A DNA stretch of 64,000 nucleotides from Pseudomonas mucoides (GTDB taxonomy: Bacteria > Pseudomonadota > Gammaproteobacteria > Pseudomonadales > Pseudomonadaceae), in assembly GCF_015461845.1 (NCBI RefSeq), contig NZ_JACOPW010000001.1, forward strand, positions 1,376,757 through 1,440,756. Direction: 5' to 3'. Below the pieces are notes generated by a model, which saw only the letters and a list, made by a program, of their open reading frames with translations, was not told the DNA's origin and ran no database searches. The position numbers and the translations under genes were made by a program. Positions 37,888 through 46,575 of the stretch are shown here, one piece after another. How positions within the stretch are numbered: position 1 is the first letter of the stretch; every line of letters begins with the position of its first letter.

Positions 37888-39303
37888 TCACACCTGAATC
37901 GCCTTCACTTCAACGAATTCGTTAAGCCCTTCCTCGCCCCACTCCCGGCCATTGCCCGATTGTTTGTAGCCACCGAAGGGCGCCTGATAATTGAACGCTG
38001 CGCCGTTGAGGAAGCACTGCCCGGCACGCAACTGCCGCCCCAGGTGCAAGGCGCGTTCGGCACTGCCGGCCCAGACACCGCTGGACAGGCCGAACGGCGA
38101 ATCGTTGGCGAGCTGAATCGCCTGCGCTTCATCGGTGTAGGGAATCAGGCACAGCACCGGGCCGAAGATTTCTTCCTGGGCGATGCGCATCCGGTTATCA
38201 ACATCGGCGAACAGCGTCGGGCTGACGTAGAAACCACGCTCGAAGGCGTCGGCCGTATCGCCGCCGCACACCCGCCGCGCGCCTTCCTGCTGGCCGACCT
38301 GAATGTAGTCACGCACGGTGCGCCGTTGCGCCGCCGAACACATCGGCCCAAGGAAACTCTGCGGGTCGAGCGGATCGCCCATGCGCAGGCTTTGGGTTTC
38401 GGCGATGGCCAGTTCCACCGCTTCGGCGTAACGACTGGCCGGCAGCAACATGCGAGTCAGCGCGGTGCAGGTCTGCCCGGAGTTGATCATCACGTCTTGC
38501 ACGCCGTAGCGCACAGCAGCGGCGAGGTCGGCGTCTTCGGCAATCAGCAGCGGCGACTTGCCGCCCAGTTCCAGGCACACGCGCTTCACCGACGGCGCGG
38601 CGGCTTGTGCCACGCGAACCCCGGCGCCGGTGGAACCGGTGAACGACACCATGTCGACATCCGGGTGTTTGGCCAGCGCTTCACCGACCTTCGAGCCCGG
38701 CCCGCTGACCAGGTTGAACACGCCGGCCGGCAAGCCGATGGCTTCAATCATCTGCGCCAGCAAAAAGGCGTGCAGCGGGGTTTCCTGGCTCGGCTTGACC
38801 ACCACCGTGCAACCGGCAGCGAGCGCCGGGGCGAGCTTGCCGATCAATTGATGCAGCGGGTAGTTCCACGGATTGATGAAGGCGCACACGCCCACCGCTT
38901 CGCGAATCACCAGCGAGTTGCCGACCTCACGCACTTCGTCCATCAGGCCTGCGAGTTCGACGTACTGCTCCAGCCCAGTGATCGGGCCGTCGACCTGCAC
39001 CGAGCGGCACCACTGCACCGGCATGCCCAGTTCAGTGGTGATAACCGAAGCCATCTCATCAGCCCGCGCGCGCAACTGCTCGGCGAGGGCGCGGATGTAA
39101 CCGGCCCGCACACTCGATGGCGTGCGCGACCATGAGCTGAACGCTTTGCGTGCGGCGGCCACCGCGTTGTCGACATCGCGCTCATCGCCCAGCGGCACTG
39201 AACCTGCGACTTCTTCCGTGGCCGGGTTGATCACCTCGGCGATGCCCTGCCCCGACGGGGTTTGCCAGCGGCCATCGATAAACAGCGCTTTATGGTTATG
39301 CAT
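37888..39303 (-). CDS. Aldehyde dehydrogenase, probable 4-guanidinobutyraldehyde dehydrogenase
   Basis: 471 residues of the NAD(P)-dependent ALDH family. The general base is E245 (LELGGKS) and the nucleophile C279 (SGQTCT); NPWNYPL (about 144-150) and FTGSTGAG are the coenzyme motifs. Last gene of the aru operon, overlapping aruH by eight bases. Since AruI yields 4-guanidinobutanal, oxidation of that aldehyde to 4-guanidinobutyrate is the likely role; the position supports this but the sequence does not fix the substrate. The upstream in-frame start lies inside aruH and is rejected. Confidence 0.82.
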   Translation of the reverse strand: MHNHKALFIDGRWQTPSGQGIAEVINPATEEVAGSVPLGDERDVDNAVAAARKAFSSWSRTPSSVRAGYIRALAEQLRARADEMASVITTELGMPVQWCRSVQVDGPITGLEQYVELAGLMDEVREVGNSLVIREAVGVCAFINPWNYPLHQLIGKLAPALAAGCTVVVKPSQETPLHAFLLAQMIEAIGLPAGVFNLVSGPGSKVGEALAKHPDVDMVSFTGSTGAGVRVAQAAAPSVKRVCLELGGKSPLLIAEDADLAAAVRYGVQDVMINSGQTCTALTRMLLPASRYAEAVELAIAETQSLRMGDPLDPQSFLGPMCSAAQRRTVRDYIQVGQQEGARRVCGGDTADAFERGFYVSPTLFADVDNRMRIAQEEIFGPVLCLIPYTDEAQAIQLANDSPFGLSSGVWAGSAERALHLGRQLRAGQCFLNGAAFNYQAPFGGYKQSGNGREWGEEGLNEFVEVKAIQV

Positions 39304-40486
39304 AAACCTGAGACTCCAGCAATTCAGTGGCGCAACGGGTGATGCGCTGGCAGGCGTCACGCAACGGCTCCGCGCCCAACACCAGCCCCAGGCGAATGTG
39401 CCCGGCAGCGCTCGGACCGAAGGCTTCACCGGCCAGCACCGACACGCCATGGCGGTCGAGCAAGCGGTCGGCAAACGCCTGGGCGCTGAGCCCGGTGTCG
39501 CGGATATCGACCATCACGAACATCCCGCCATCGGGTTTCAAGGCCTTCACGCCGGGGCAATCAGCCAGGCATTCGCAAACCAGATCACGGCGTTGGCGAT
39601 AGGCTTCGCGCATGGCCTCCAGCTCGGGCAAGTTGCTTTCCAGTGCAACGACGGCGGCGTCCTGCACGAAGTCCGGCAAGCCATAGAGCATGCACAGCGC
39701 GAGGTTTTCCAGGTGCGCCGCGAGCGCCGGTGGTGCCACCGCCCAGCCGATTCGCCAGCCGGTCATGGCGTGGGATTTCGACAGGCTGTTGAGCGTCGCG
39801 GTGCGCTCGGCCATGCCCGGCAAACTGGCCGGGCTGACGTGCTCGCCGTCGAACAACAACTCGCTGTAAACCTCATCGGAAATCAGCCACAGGTCGTGGG
39901 CGATGCACAGGTCGGCCAACGCCTGCCAGGTGGCGCGGGACAAACTGGCGCCCGACGGGTTGTGCGGACTGTTCAGCGCCAATGCCCGAGTGCGCGGGGT
40001 GATGCGGGCCGCGACGTCTTCTGGCAGCACACGGAAACCGTTTTCGGAGCGCACCGGCACCGGAATCACCACAGCGCCACAGGCTCCGAATACCGCTTCA
40101 TAGGTCACGTACATCGGCTCGGCGACAATCACTTCATCGCCAGGGTTGAGCACGCACTGGGCGACGCTGAACAACGCGCATTGCGCGCCGGCCAGGACAA
40201 TAACCTGATCGGCCGAGACCTGTTGACCACTGCGGCGGCCGTAGTGCCTGGCGATGCTTTCACGCAAGGCGCGCTTGCCACGCACGTCGGCGTAGTGGGT
40301 GTTGCCGGACAACAGGCTGTCGATGGCGGCCTGCACGATTGGCGCCGGGGTGTCGAAATCCGGGTCGCCAACCGACAGCAGCAGAATGTCTTCACCCTGC
40401 TCCTGCAGCGCGAGTGCGCGGTAATGGATGTCCCACGCGGCAGCGCCGTCACCGGCGATACGTTGAGTCAGATCGGAAAAGCGCAT
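39296..40486 (-). CDS. aruH: PLP aminotransferase, probable arginine:pyruvate transaminase
   Basis: 396 residues, fold-type I class I/II aminotransferase. Seen are the substrate-binding NSPHNPSGA (about 172-180), the DEVYSEL strand and the PLP lysine in SLSKSHAMTGWRIG (about 232-245). Directly follows aruI, so it is assigned as AruH, which moves the amino group of arginine to pyruvate, giving 5-guanidino-2-oxopentanoate. The assignment rests on the AruI neighbour and on the known aruHI pairing. Confidence 0.82.
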   Translation of the reverse strand: MRFSDLTQRIAGDGAAAWDIHYRALALQEQGEDILLLSVGDPDFDTPAPIVQAAIDSLLSGNTHYADVRGKRALRESIARHYGRRSGQQVSADQVIVLAGAQCALFSVAQCVLNPGDEVIVAEPMYVTYEAVFGACGAVVIPVPVRSENGFRVLPEDVAARITPRTRALALNSPHNPSGASLSRATWQALADLCIAHDLWLISDEVYSELLFDGEHVSPASLPGMAERTATLNSLSKSHAMTGWRIGWAVAPPALAAHLENLALCMLYGLPDFVQDAAVVALESNLPELEAMREAYRQRRDLVCECLADCPGVKALKPDGGMFVMVDIRDTGLSAQAFADRLLDRHGVSVLAGEAFGPSAAGHIRLGLVLGAEPLRDACQRITRCATELLESQVYA

Positions 40487-40513
40487 GGCGATACCTCTGC
40501 CAGAAAATGAAAA

Positions 40514-42121
40514 TCAGTGCGCGCACGCGTGCTTGAGTTCGATCAGGGTCACGCCGTTGCGCTTGAAGCCGTGGCGCAGATCGGTTTGCAACTCGGCGAG
40601 GCTTTGCGGCTGGCTCACGGTGCAACCGAAGGCGCGACCGAGGGCGGCGAAATCCGGGTTGCGCGGCAGTACGCCAATCGGTTCGATGTCGAGCCCGAGC
40701 ATGTCATCGCGAATCTGCCCCAGCGCGTCGTTGTTCCACAGCAGCACCACCAGCGGGCTGTCGAGCTCTTCGACGGCGGTCGCCAGCTCTTGCGCGGTGT
40801 AGAGGAAACCACCGTCGCCGACCAACACCAGCCCTGGCCGCTGCGGCGCGCCGAACTTGGCGCCGATGCCGGCTGGCAAGCCATAGCCCAAGGTGCCGTA
40901 ACCGGTCGGGTGCAACCAGCTGCGCGGTGCCAGGCTGTTGAAGGCGTAGTTGCCGGTGTAGGCCAGTTGGGTCATGTCGGTGCTGATGAACGCGTCGGCC
41001 GGCAACTCGGCGGCGATACGGTCAAGGATCGCCTGGTGGATCGACTGCAACGGGCCATGGCTTGCCTTCACAGCTTCGCGCAAGGCCCCGACGGCAGAAA
41101 TCGCTGCGCTGGCATCACGCGCGGTGGACGGCAGACGTTCCAGCAGCGCGACGAGGGTTTGTTGGGCATCACCGTGCAATGCCACCGCACACGGGTAGAA
41201 ATCGTTGAACTTGCGCGGGTCGATGTCCACGCGCAGCAGTTCGGCATTCAGCGGCAAGCGCTCGCGCCAGAAATCGGTGTCGGCCATTTCAGTGCCGACC
41301 GCCAGCACAACATCGGCCTCGGCGATCAGGTTCCAGCCGGGTTCAACGCACAGGGTCGAGCCCGCGCTCAGCGGCGCATCCGGCGGCAACAAACCTTTGC
41401 CGGCGACGCTGGTGAACAGCGGCGCAGCGAGTCGGGTGCTGATCTCTTGCAGCGCTTGTTGCGCATTCAACGCGCCGCCACCGGCAATGATCATCGGCCG
41501 CTTGGCGTTTTGCAGCTTGGCCACAGCCTCGTCCAGCGCGGTGGTTGAGGCGGCGCCACGACCTGGACGACGGACCACGTCGTTGCTCCAGTCGCGGCTG
41601 ATTTTTGCCGACAACACGTCCAGCGGCACCGAGATGTGCACCGGGCGTGGACGCTCGCTGTCGAACACCGCGTAGGCCCGGGCGATCAGTTCGGGCAGGT
41701 CCTCGGCGCTCAATGCGACCGCCGAGAACGCGGTGATCGGTGCGGTGATCGCGCGTTGGTCCTGGGTCTCGTGCAGACAACCCCAACCCTTGCCGAGGCT
41801 GGCGGTGTGGTTGACGCTGGAAATCACCAGCATCGGAATCGAGTCGGCATACGCCTGGCCGATACCGGTGGCAGCATTGGTCACGCCCGGTCCGGTGATG
41901 ATGAAGCACACGCCCGGTTTGCCGCTGACGCGTGCATAGCCGTCAGCCATGAAACTGGCGCCCTGCTCGTGGCGGGTCAAGACGTGGCGTATGCCGCTGC
42001 CGGGCAAGCCGCGATACAACTCCAGCGTGTGCACGCCGGGAATGCCGAACACGGTGTCGACGCCGTAGTTGGCCAGCAGACGCACCAGGGCCTGGCCACC
42101 GGTCAATGTTGTGGTTTGCAT
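40514..42121 (-). CDS. aruI: 5-guanidino-2-oxopentanoate decarboxylase
   Basis: 535 residues, thiamine diphosphate enzyme. The activating glutamate is in TRHEQGASFMADGYAR (about 48-63), and the ThDP-Mg motif runs from GDGGFLYTAQEL to WNND (about 433-464). AruI decarboxylates 2-ketoarginine to 4-guanidinobutanal. ATG 42121 begins MQTTTLTGG; an upstream in-frame start is rejected for lack of a ribosome site. It lies 10 bases after the CoA ligase gene and 27 before aruH. Confidence 0.88.
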   Translation of the reverse strand: MQTTTLTGGQALVRLLANYGVDTVFGIPGVHTLELYRGLPGSGIRHVLTRHEQGASFMADGYARVSGKPGVCFIITGPGVTNAATGIGQAYADSIPMLVISSVNHTASLGKGWGCLHETQDQRAITAPITAFSAVALSAEDLPELIARAYAVFDSERPRPVHISVPLDVLSAKISRDWSNDVVRRPGRGAASTTALDEAVAKLQNAKRPMIIAGGGALNAQQALQEISTRLAAPLFTSVAGKGLLPPDAPLSAGSTLCVEPGWNLIAEADVVLAVGTEMADTDFWRERLPLNAELLRVDIDPRKFNDFYPCAVALHGDAQQTLVALLERLPSTARDASAAISAVGALREAVKASHGPLQSIHQAILDRIAAELPADAFISTDMTQLAYTGNYAFNSLAPRSWLHPTGYGTLGYGLPAGIGAKFGAPQRPGLVLVGDGGFLYTAQELATAVEELDSPLVVLLWNNDALGQIRDDMLGLDIEPIGVLPRNPDFAALGRAFGCTVSQPQSLAELQTDLRHGFKRNGVTLIELKHACAH

Positions 42122-42131
42122 GTTCACATCC

Positions 42132-44231
42132 TCACTCGTGGCCAAGGCGAATCAACGCATCGACCGCAGTCGTGCCAGCGGCACCGACCAACAATGGGTT
42201 CACATCGAGTTCCAGCAACTGCCCGGCGTTTTCGCAGGCGTAATCGGCCACCGCACGGATCGCTGTCACCAGCGAATCCAGATCCGCCGCTTCGCGTCCG
42301 CGAAACCCTTGCAGCAACGCCGCACTGCGCAGGCTTAAAACGGCCTTGCGAATGGCGCCGTCGGTGGTCGGCAGCAGCAGGCTGCGGCTGTCTTTGAGCA
42401 ACTCCACCAGAATCCCGCCAGCACCGATAACCAAGGCGAGGCCGAAGTCGTTTTCGCGTTTGATACCGACGATCAATTCAGCCAGCGGCGGTTTAGCCAT
42501 CGGCTCCAGCAGCACGTGATCGAACGGCACCTGCGGTGCGTACTCGGCAATGCTTGCGCGCATTTTTTCCAGGGCGGCGCTCAGGGCCGTGGCGTCCTTG
42601 AGGTTCAGCGCTACGGCACCGGCTTCGGTTTTGTGTGGCAGTTGCGCGCTGACCGCTTTGAGCACCAACGGATAACCCAGTGCGTCGGCGTCACTCAGCG
42701 CGTTGTCCGGCGTGCTCATTACGCCGTTGGGCGTCGGCAGGCCGAAGGCATGCAATGCTTTTTTCGAATCCCACTCGTTGAGCAATCGTCCTTCGCCAAC
42801 CAAGGCGTGCGGACAGTGCGGCACCAGCGCCGACTCACCGAGCGCCAGCAGCGCCTGACGATTGCGTTGATAACCGGCGATTCGTCCCCACGCCGCCAAG
42901 CCGTCTTCCACGCCTTGCAACGCAGCGACGCCTTGCGCATGCAGACGTTCACGAGCGTGAGCCGGAAGCAATTCGGGAAACGCCGAGGTGACGAAACCGG
43001 TCTTGCCGTGGCGCACCAGCGCGGCGCAAAACAGCTCCAGCAGCAGGTCGCATTCCTTGCGCTCCCCGGTGAACTCAGCCGGGTAATCAAGCACCAGCAT
43101 CGCGGCGTCGGCTTCGGTGCGCAGGGCACTGTCGAGCATGCGGTTCAACGCTTCGCCGTCACCCCAGATCGCCGTGGTGAAATCCAGCGGATTGACCAGG
43201 TTGGCGTAGGTTGGAAGGACCTGTGCCAGTTCCCCGACCTGGCCTTCATCGAGCTTGGGCAGGCTCAAGTCATTGCGTTCGGCGTAGTCGGCAATCAGCC
43301 CGGCATCGCCACCCGAACAGGCCAAAGCAATCAGGCTGTTACCCGCCGGCAACTGGCCGCAGGCCGCGGCTTTCAGGGTTTCGACAAAACTCACCGGGCC
43401 ACTGACTCGGATCACGCCGAGGCGCGCAAACAGGCTGTCGTAGAGCGCGTCGGAGCCCGACAGCGAACTGGTGTGACTGAGCGCCAGTTCGGCACCGATC
43501 TGCGACACGCCGGTTTTCAGGGCGATGATCGGGATGCCCTTCTCCAGCGCCTTGTGTGCGGCACGGGCGAAACCCGGCACGTTTTTCAGGCCTTCGAGGT
43601 GCAGGCCGATGGCCGTGACGCGCGGCTCATCGAGCAACACGTCCATCAATTCGGCAATGCCCAGTTGCGCCTGATTGCCGACCGACGCCATGTAGGCCAC
43701 CGGCAGCGAGCGGTCGCTCATCGACAGGTTATAGGCGAAGTTGCCGCTCTGGGTCAGCACGGCAACACCCTTCTCCACCGGTTTGCCGCCATGGGCCACC
43801 GGCCACAGCGCGGAGCTGTGCAGGTAGTCGAGCAAGCCGTAGCAGTTGGGGCCGAGCAACGCCATGTTGCCAGCCGCTTTGAGTAACTGTTGTTGCAAGG
43901 CCTGGCCTTCAGCGCCGGTTTCGGCAAACCCGGAGGCGTAGCAGATCGCGCCGCCCGCGCCCTTGGCCGCCAGTTCGGCGACGCAGGTCAGGGTCAGTTC
44001 GCGGTTGGTCGCGATGAACACCGCGTCCGGGCCGCACGGCAGTTCGGCGATGTTGCGCACACACGGCACGCCTTCAAGTGTGTCGTGCTGCGGATTGACC
44101 AGCCACATCTCGCCCAGGTAGCCACCTTCGGCGCAGCGCTTGAGCGCGCGGGCCATGCTGCGGCCACCGACAAACGCCAGATGGCGCGGTGCGAGCAGGC
44201 GTTTGAGGTTGTCACGAATCGTCTGCGACAT
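42132..44231 (-). CDS. Acyl-CoA synthetase (ADP-forming), acetate-CoA ligase family
   Basis: 699 residues. An N-terminal CoA-binding Rossmann domain (FVGGRSMARA near 15), a succinyl-CoA-ligase-like middle with the phospho-histidine segment LALSHTSSLSGSD, and a C-terminal ATP-grasp domain (about 475-695) are fused in one chain. It would activate an organic acid to its CoA ester. Inside the aru operon, 18 bases after the acyl-CoA dehydrogenase. ATG 44231 has GGAGA at the right distance; the ATG two codons earlier is too close to it. Confidence 0.82.
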   Translation of the reverse strand: MSQTIRDNLKRLLAPRHLAFVGGRSMARALKRCAEGGYLGEMWLVNPQHDTLEGVPCVRNIAELPCGPDAVFIATNRELTLTCVAELAAKGAGGAICYASGFAETGAEGQALQQQLLKAAGNMALLGPNCYGLLDYLHSSALWPVAHGGKPVEKGVAVLTQSGNFAYNLSMSDRSLPVAYMASVGNQAQLGIAELMDVLLDEPRVTAIGLHLEGLKNVPGFARAAHKALEKGIPIIALKTGVSQIGAELALSHTSSLSGSDALYDSLFARLGVIRVSGPVSFVETLKAAACGQLPAGNSLIALACSGGDAGLIADYAERNDLSLPKLDEGQVGELAQVLPTYANLVNPLDFTTAIWGDGEALNRMLDSALRTEADAAMLVLDYPAEFTGERKECDLLLELFCAALVRHGKTGFVTSAFPELLPAHARERLHAQGVAALQGVEDGLAAWGRIAGYQRNRQALLALGESALVPHCPHALVGEGRLLNEWDSKKALHAFGLPTPNGVMSTPDNALSDADALGYPLVLKAVSAQLPHKTEAGAVALNLKDATALSAALEKMRASIAEYAPQVPFDHVLLEPMAKPPLAELIVGIKRENDFGLALVIGAGGILVELLKDSRSLLLPTTDGAIRKAVLSLRSAALLQGFRGREAADLDSLVTAIRAVADYACENAGQLLELDVNPLLVGAAGTTAVDALIRLGHE

Positions 44232-44249
44232 AAACATTCTCCGGGCCGA

Positions 44250-45410
44250 TCAGCGCAACAGCGGCCGCAGCAATTCGCGGGAAATGATGTGGCGCTGGAT
44301 CTCCGAAGTGCCTTCCCAGACACGCTCGATCCGCGCGTTACGCCAGATGCGCTCCACCGGGCATTCATCCATCAGGCCCATGCCACCGAAAATCTGCACC
44401 GCCTCATCAGCGACCTTGCCGAGCACTTCACTGGCGAACAGTTTGGCCATGCCGGCTTCGCCATCGGTCATGGTGCCCTGGTCCATTTTCCACGCGGTGT
44501 GCAGGGTCAGCAGTTCGGCCGCGCGGATCTGCGTGACCATGTCCGCGAGCTTGAACGAGACACCTTGATAGGTGCCGATTGGCTGGCCGAACTGCTTGCG
44601 ATCCGCCGCCCATTGCAGCGACACATCCAGCGCCCGTTGCGCCTGACCGACGCAGTTGGCGGCAACCATGACGCGCCCGGCAGTCAGCCAGGCGTTGGCC
44701 ACGTCCCAGCCCTTGCCGACTTCGCCCAGCACTTTGGACGCGGGGACACGGCAATCGTCGAAGAACATTTCGTAGGTGTGGTAACCGCGGTTGCTCACGC
44801 ACTTCGGACCGCGGCGGATGGTCATGCCCGGCGTGTTGCGGTCGACCAGGAACGAGGTCACGGCATTGCGCTGGCGGCCGTTGTGCTCGTAGGTGTCGGT
44901 CACCGCGAAGACGATGGCGAAGTCGGCGTGGCCGGCGTGGCTGATGAAGTGTTTGCTGCCATTCAGAATGAAGTCATCACCGTCGCGGACGGCGCGGGTC
45001 TTGATCGCGTTGGCGTCGGAACCGGCACCCGGTTCGGTCAGCGCGAAGCAGTCGATTTTCTCGCCCTGGATGCACGGCAACAGGTAGTCGTTGATCTGAT
45101 CACCGGTGCAGGCCATGAGGATTTTCGACGGCCGGGCAACGAACACATGCAACGCCCAGGAGACCTTCGACAGCTCACGTTCGATCAGCGCCTGAGACAG
45201 GTAGTCCAGACCGCCGCCGCCGACTTCTTCCGGCATGTTGAAGGCATAGAAACCGGCGGCAATGGCCTTGCCGCGAATCTGTGCCGCCAGCTCCGGGGAA
45301 ACTTCGTCGGCACGGTCGACCGCTTCCTCATGGGGCAGCAGTTCCTTGGCGACAAAACTGCGTACCGCGTCCACCAACATTTCTTGTTCTTGGGTCAGTT
45401 GGAAATTCAT
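44250..45410 (-). CDS. Acyl-CoA dehydrogenase
   Basis: 386 residues. FAD-binding segments are FALTEPGAGSDA (about 128-139) and FGGMGLM (about 343-349). The catalytic base is the glutamate of RVWEGTSEIQR near 365. It makes an alpha-beta double bond in an acyl-CoA and passes electrons to ETF. It sits between the enoyl-CoA hydratase-like gene (41 bases) and the CoA ligase in the aru operon, so a 4-guanidinobutyryl-CoA or similar short acyl-CoA is a reasonable substrate guess. Start ATG 45410. Confidence 0.88.
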   Translation of the reverse strand: MNFQLTQEQEMLVDAVRSFVAKELLPHEEAVDRADEVSPELAAQIRGKAIAAGFYAFNMPEEVGGGGLDYLSQALIERELSKVSWALHVFVARPSKILMACTGDQINDYLLPCIQGEKIDCFALTEPGAGSDANAIKTRAVRDGDDFILNGSKHFISHAGHADFAIVFAVTDTYEHNGRQRNAVTSFLVDRNTPGMTIRRGPKCVSNRGYHTYEMFFDDCRVPASKVLGEVGKGWDVANAWLTAGRVMVAANCVGQAQRALDVSLQWAADRKQFGQPIGTYQGVSFKLADMVTQIRAAELLTLHTAWKMDQGTMTDGEAGMAKLFASEVLGKVADEAVQIFGGMGLMDECPVERIWRNARIERVWEGTSEIQRHIISRELLRPLLR

Positions 45411-45451
45411 GGGGCTACCTGTTGTTCGTGTGCTGAAGGTGGTGTCGGGAC

Positions 45452-46243
45452 TTAGCGACCGATGAAATTGGCCGGGCGTTTTTCGATCGAGGCGCGCAAG
45501 GCTTCGTTGCCGTCTTCGCTGCGGCCGCACAACAGGCCGGCGGCGAGTTCGGCTTGCAGCTGCTCGGGCAGGCTGCGCTGAGCGCTTTCACGCATGAGTT
45601 TTTTGGTCTGGGCGAAGGCGAATGTCGGGCCGTTGGCCAGGCGCGAAGCAAGTTCAGTGGTGACGTCGAGCAGTTGCTCATCGGCGCAGACTTCGCCAAC
45701 CAGGCCGGCGGCCAACGCGCGATCGGCGCCCCACAATTCGTCGAGGAACAACAGGCGTTTGGCTTGTTCAGTACCGATCAGCCGAGGCAGATGCCAACTG
45801 GCGCCAGCGTCCGGCGAGTAAGCCATGCTGGTATAGCCGGCCTTGAAGCGCGCCGATTGCGCAGCGATGCGTAAATCGCAGCACAGCGTCAGGTCCATGC
45901 CGGCGCCGACGGCAGTGCCGTTGATGGCGGCGATGGTCGGTTTTTCCAGGCTGTACAGACGACTCATCAAGGCGTGAGCGGTTTCGGTCCAGCCGTAGGT
46001 TTCAAGGGCGCCACGGGCTTCGGCTTCGGCCCATTCGGCCAGGTCGGCACCGGCGCAGAAACTGCGACCGCTGCCGGTCAGCACAACGACTCGCACGGCG
46101 GGGTCGGCGTTGAATTGGTCCAGCAAGGCGTGGAGGTTTTTCAGGGTCGGGATGTCCAGCGCATTGCGCTGGGCCGTGCGATTGAGGGTGATCCAGGCAA
46201 CGCCGGCTTCAACCTGACTGAGCAGAGAAGATTGAGTAGTCAT
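45452..46243 (-). CDS. Crotonase-fold protein (enoyl-CoA hydratase/isomerase)
   Basis: 263 residues. The CoA/oxyanion segment is GSGRSFCAGADLAEW (about 57-71) and the second glycine-rich oxyanion loop NGTAVGAGMDL (about 109-119). At the positions of the two glutamates of true hydratases I see no acid. An aspartate is kept in SPDAGASWHLPRL, as in PaaG-type enoyl-CoA isomerases, so isomerase activity is more likely. First gene of the aru operon, with a strong operator-promoter 50-80 bases upstream and GAGG ribosome site. Confidence 0.8.
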   Translation of the reverse strand: MTTQSSLLSQVEAGVAWITLNRTAQRNALDIPTLKNLHALLDQFNADPAVRVVVLTGSGRSFCAGADLAEWAEAEARGALETYGWTETAHALMSRLYSLEKPTIAAINGTAVGAGMDLTLCCDLRIAAQSARFKAGYTSMAYSPDAGASWHLPRLIGTEQAKRLLFLDELWGADRALAAGLVGEVCADEQLLDVTTELASRLANGPTFAFAQTKKLMRESAQRSLPEQLQAELAAGLLCGRSEDGNEALRASIEKRPANFIGR

Positions 46244-46294
46244 GCGAATCCTCGAATTATTGTGATTGGTCTGAGGTGATGCGACTTGAGGCCA

Positions 46295-46323
46295 TACTAA
46301 ACGAGTGTTCAGTAAGGCGGCAA
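46295..46323 (-). promoter_or_regulatory. Promoter with overlapping TetR-type operator for the aru operon
   Basis: On the minus strand TTGCCG (46318-46323) and TTTAGT (46296-46301) are spaced by 16 bases. Overlapping the spacer and -10 is a near-perfect palindrome, tactaaac-gagt-gttcagta (46295-46314, arms 7 of 8 matching). The geometry suits a TetR-family repressor; no TetR gene adjoins. Confidence 0.6.
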
Positions 46324-46461
46324 TCGGCAGGAAAATGCGCTGTAACAGCTTAAAAAGCTGTCTATCTAATTGTATTTAAAGGATTTATTTTATTTATCCA
46401 GCGCCATGAAGATAGCGCTGTTACAACTTCGAACAACTGCCTACAGCCCACCGCAAAACAA

Positions 46462-46553
46462 CTGTGGGAGCGAGTTTGCTCGCGATTGCGGTATCACATT
46501 CAACATCTCTGCTGACTGATCGACCGCTATCGCGAGCAAGCTCGCTCCCACAG
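46462..46553. repeat. REPIN
   Basis: Opposed REPs ctgtgggagcgagtttgctc and atcgcgagcaagctcgctcc with a 42-base core, just beyond the permease stop codon. Confidence 0.9.
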
Positions 46554-46575
46554 GGAATCGTTTGGAATCAGGAAA

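Larger units (their letters stand above)
46244..46575. other. Control region upstream of the aru operon
   Basis: 332 bases without a gene. From right to left it holds a REPIN beyond the permease stop, an A+T-rich stretch (46340-46400), and then the minus-strand promoter with an overlapping palindromic operator. Confidence 0.7.

Noticed and set aside
42516..45455. Two long plus-strand open frames (456 and 521 codons)
   Set aside because: They lie opposite the CoA ligase and acyl-CoA dehydrogenase genes and have the Gln/His/Arg-rich composition of antisense frames.
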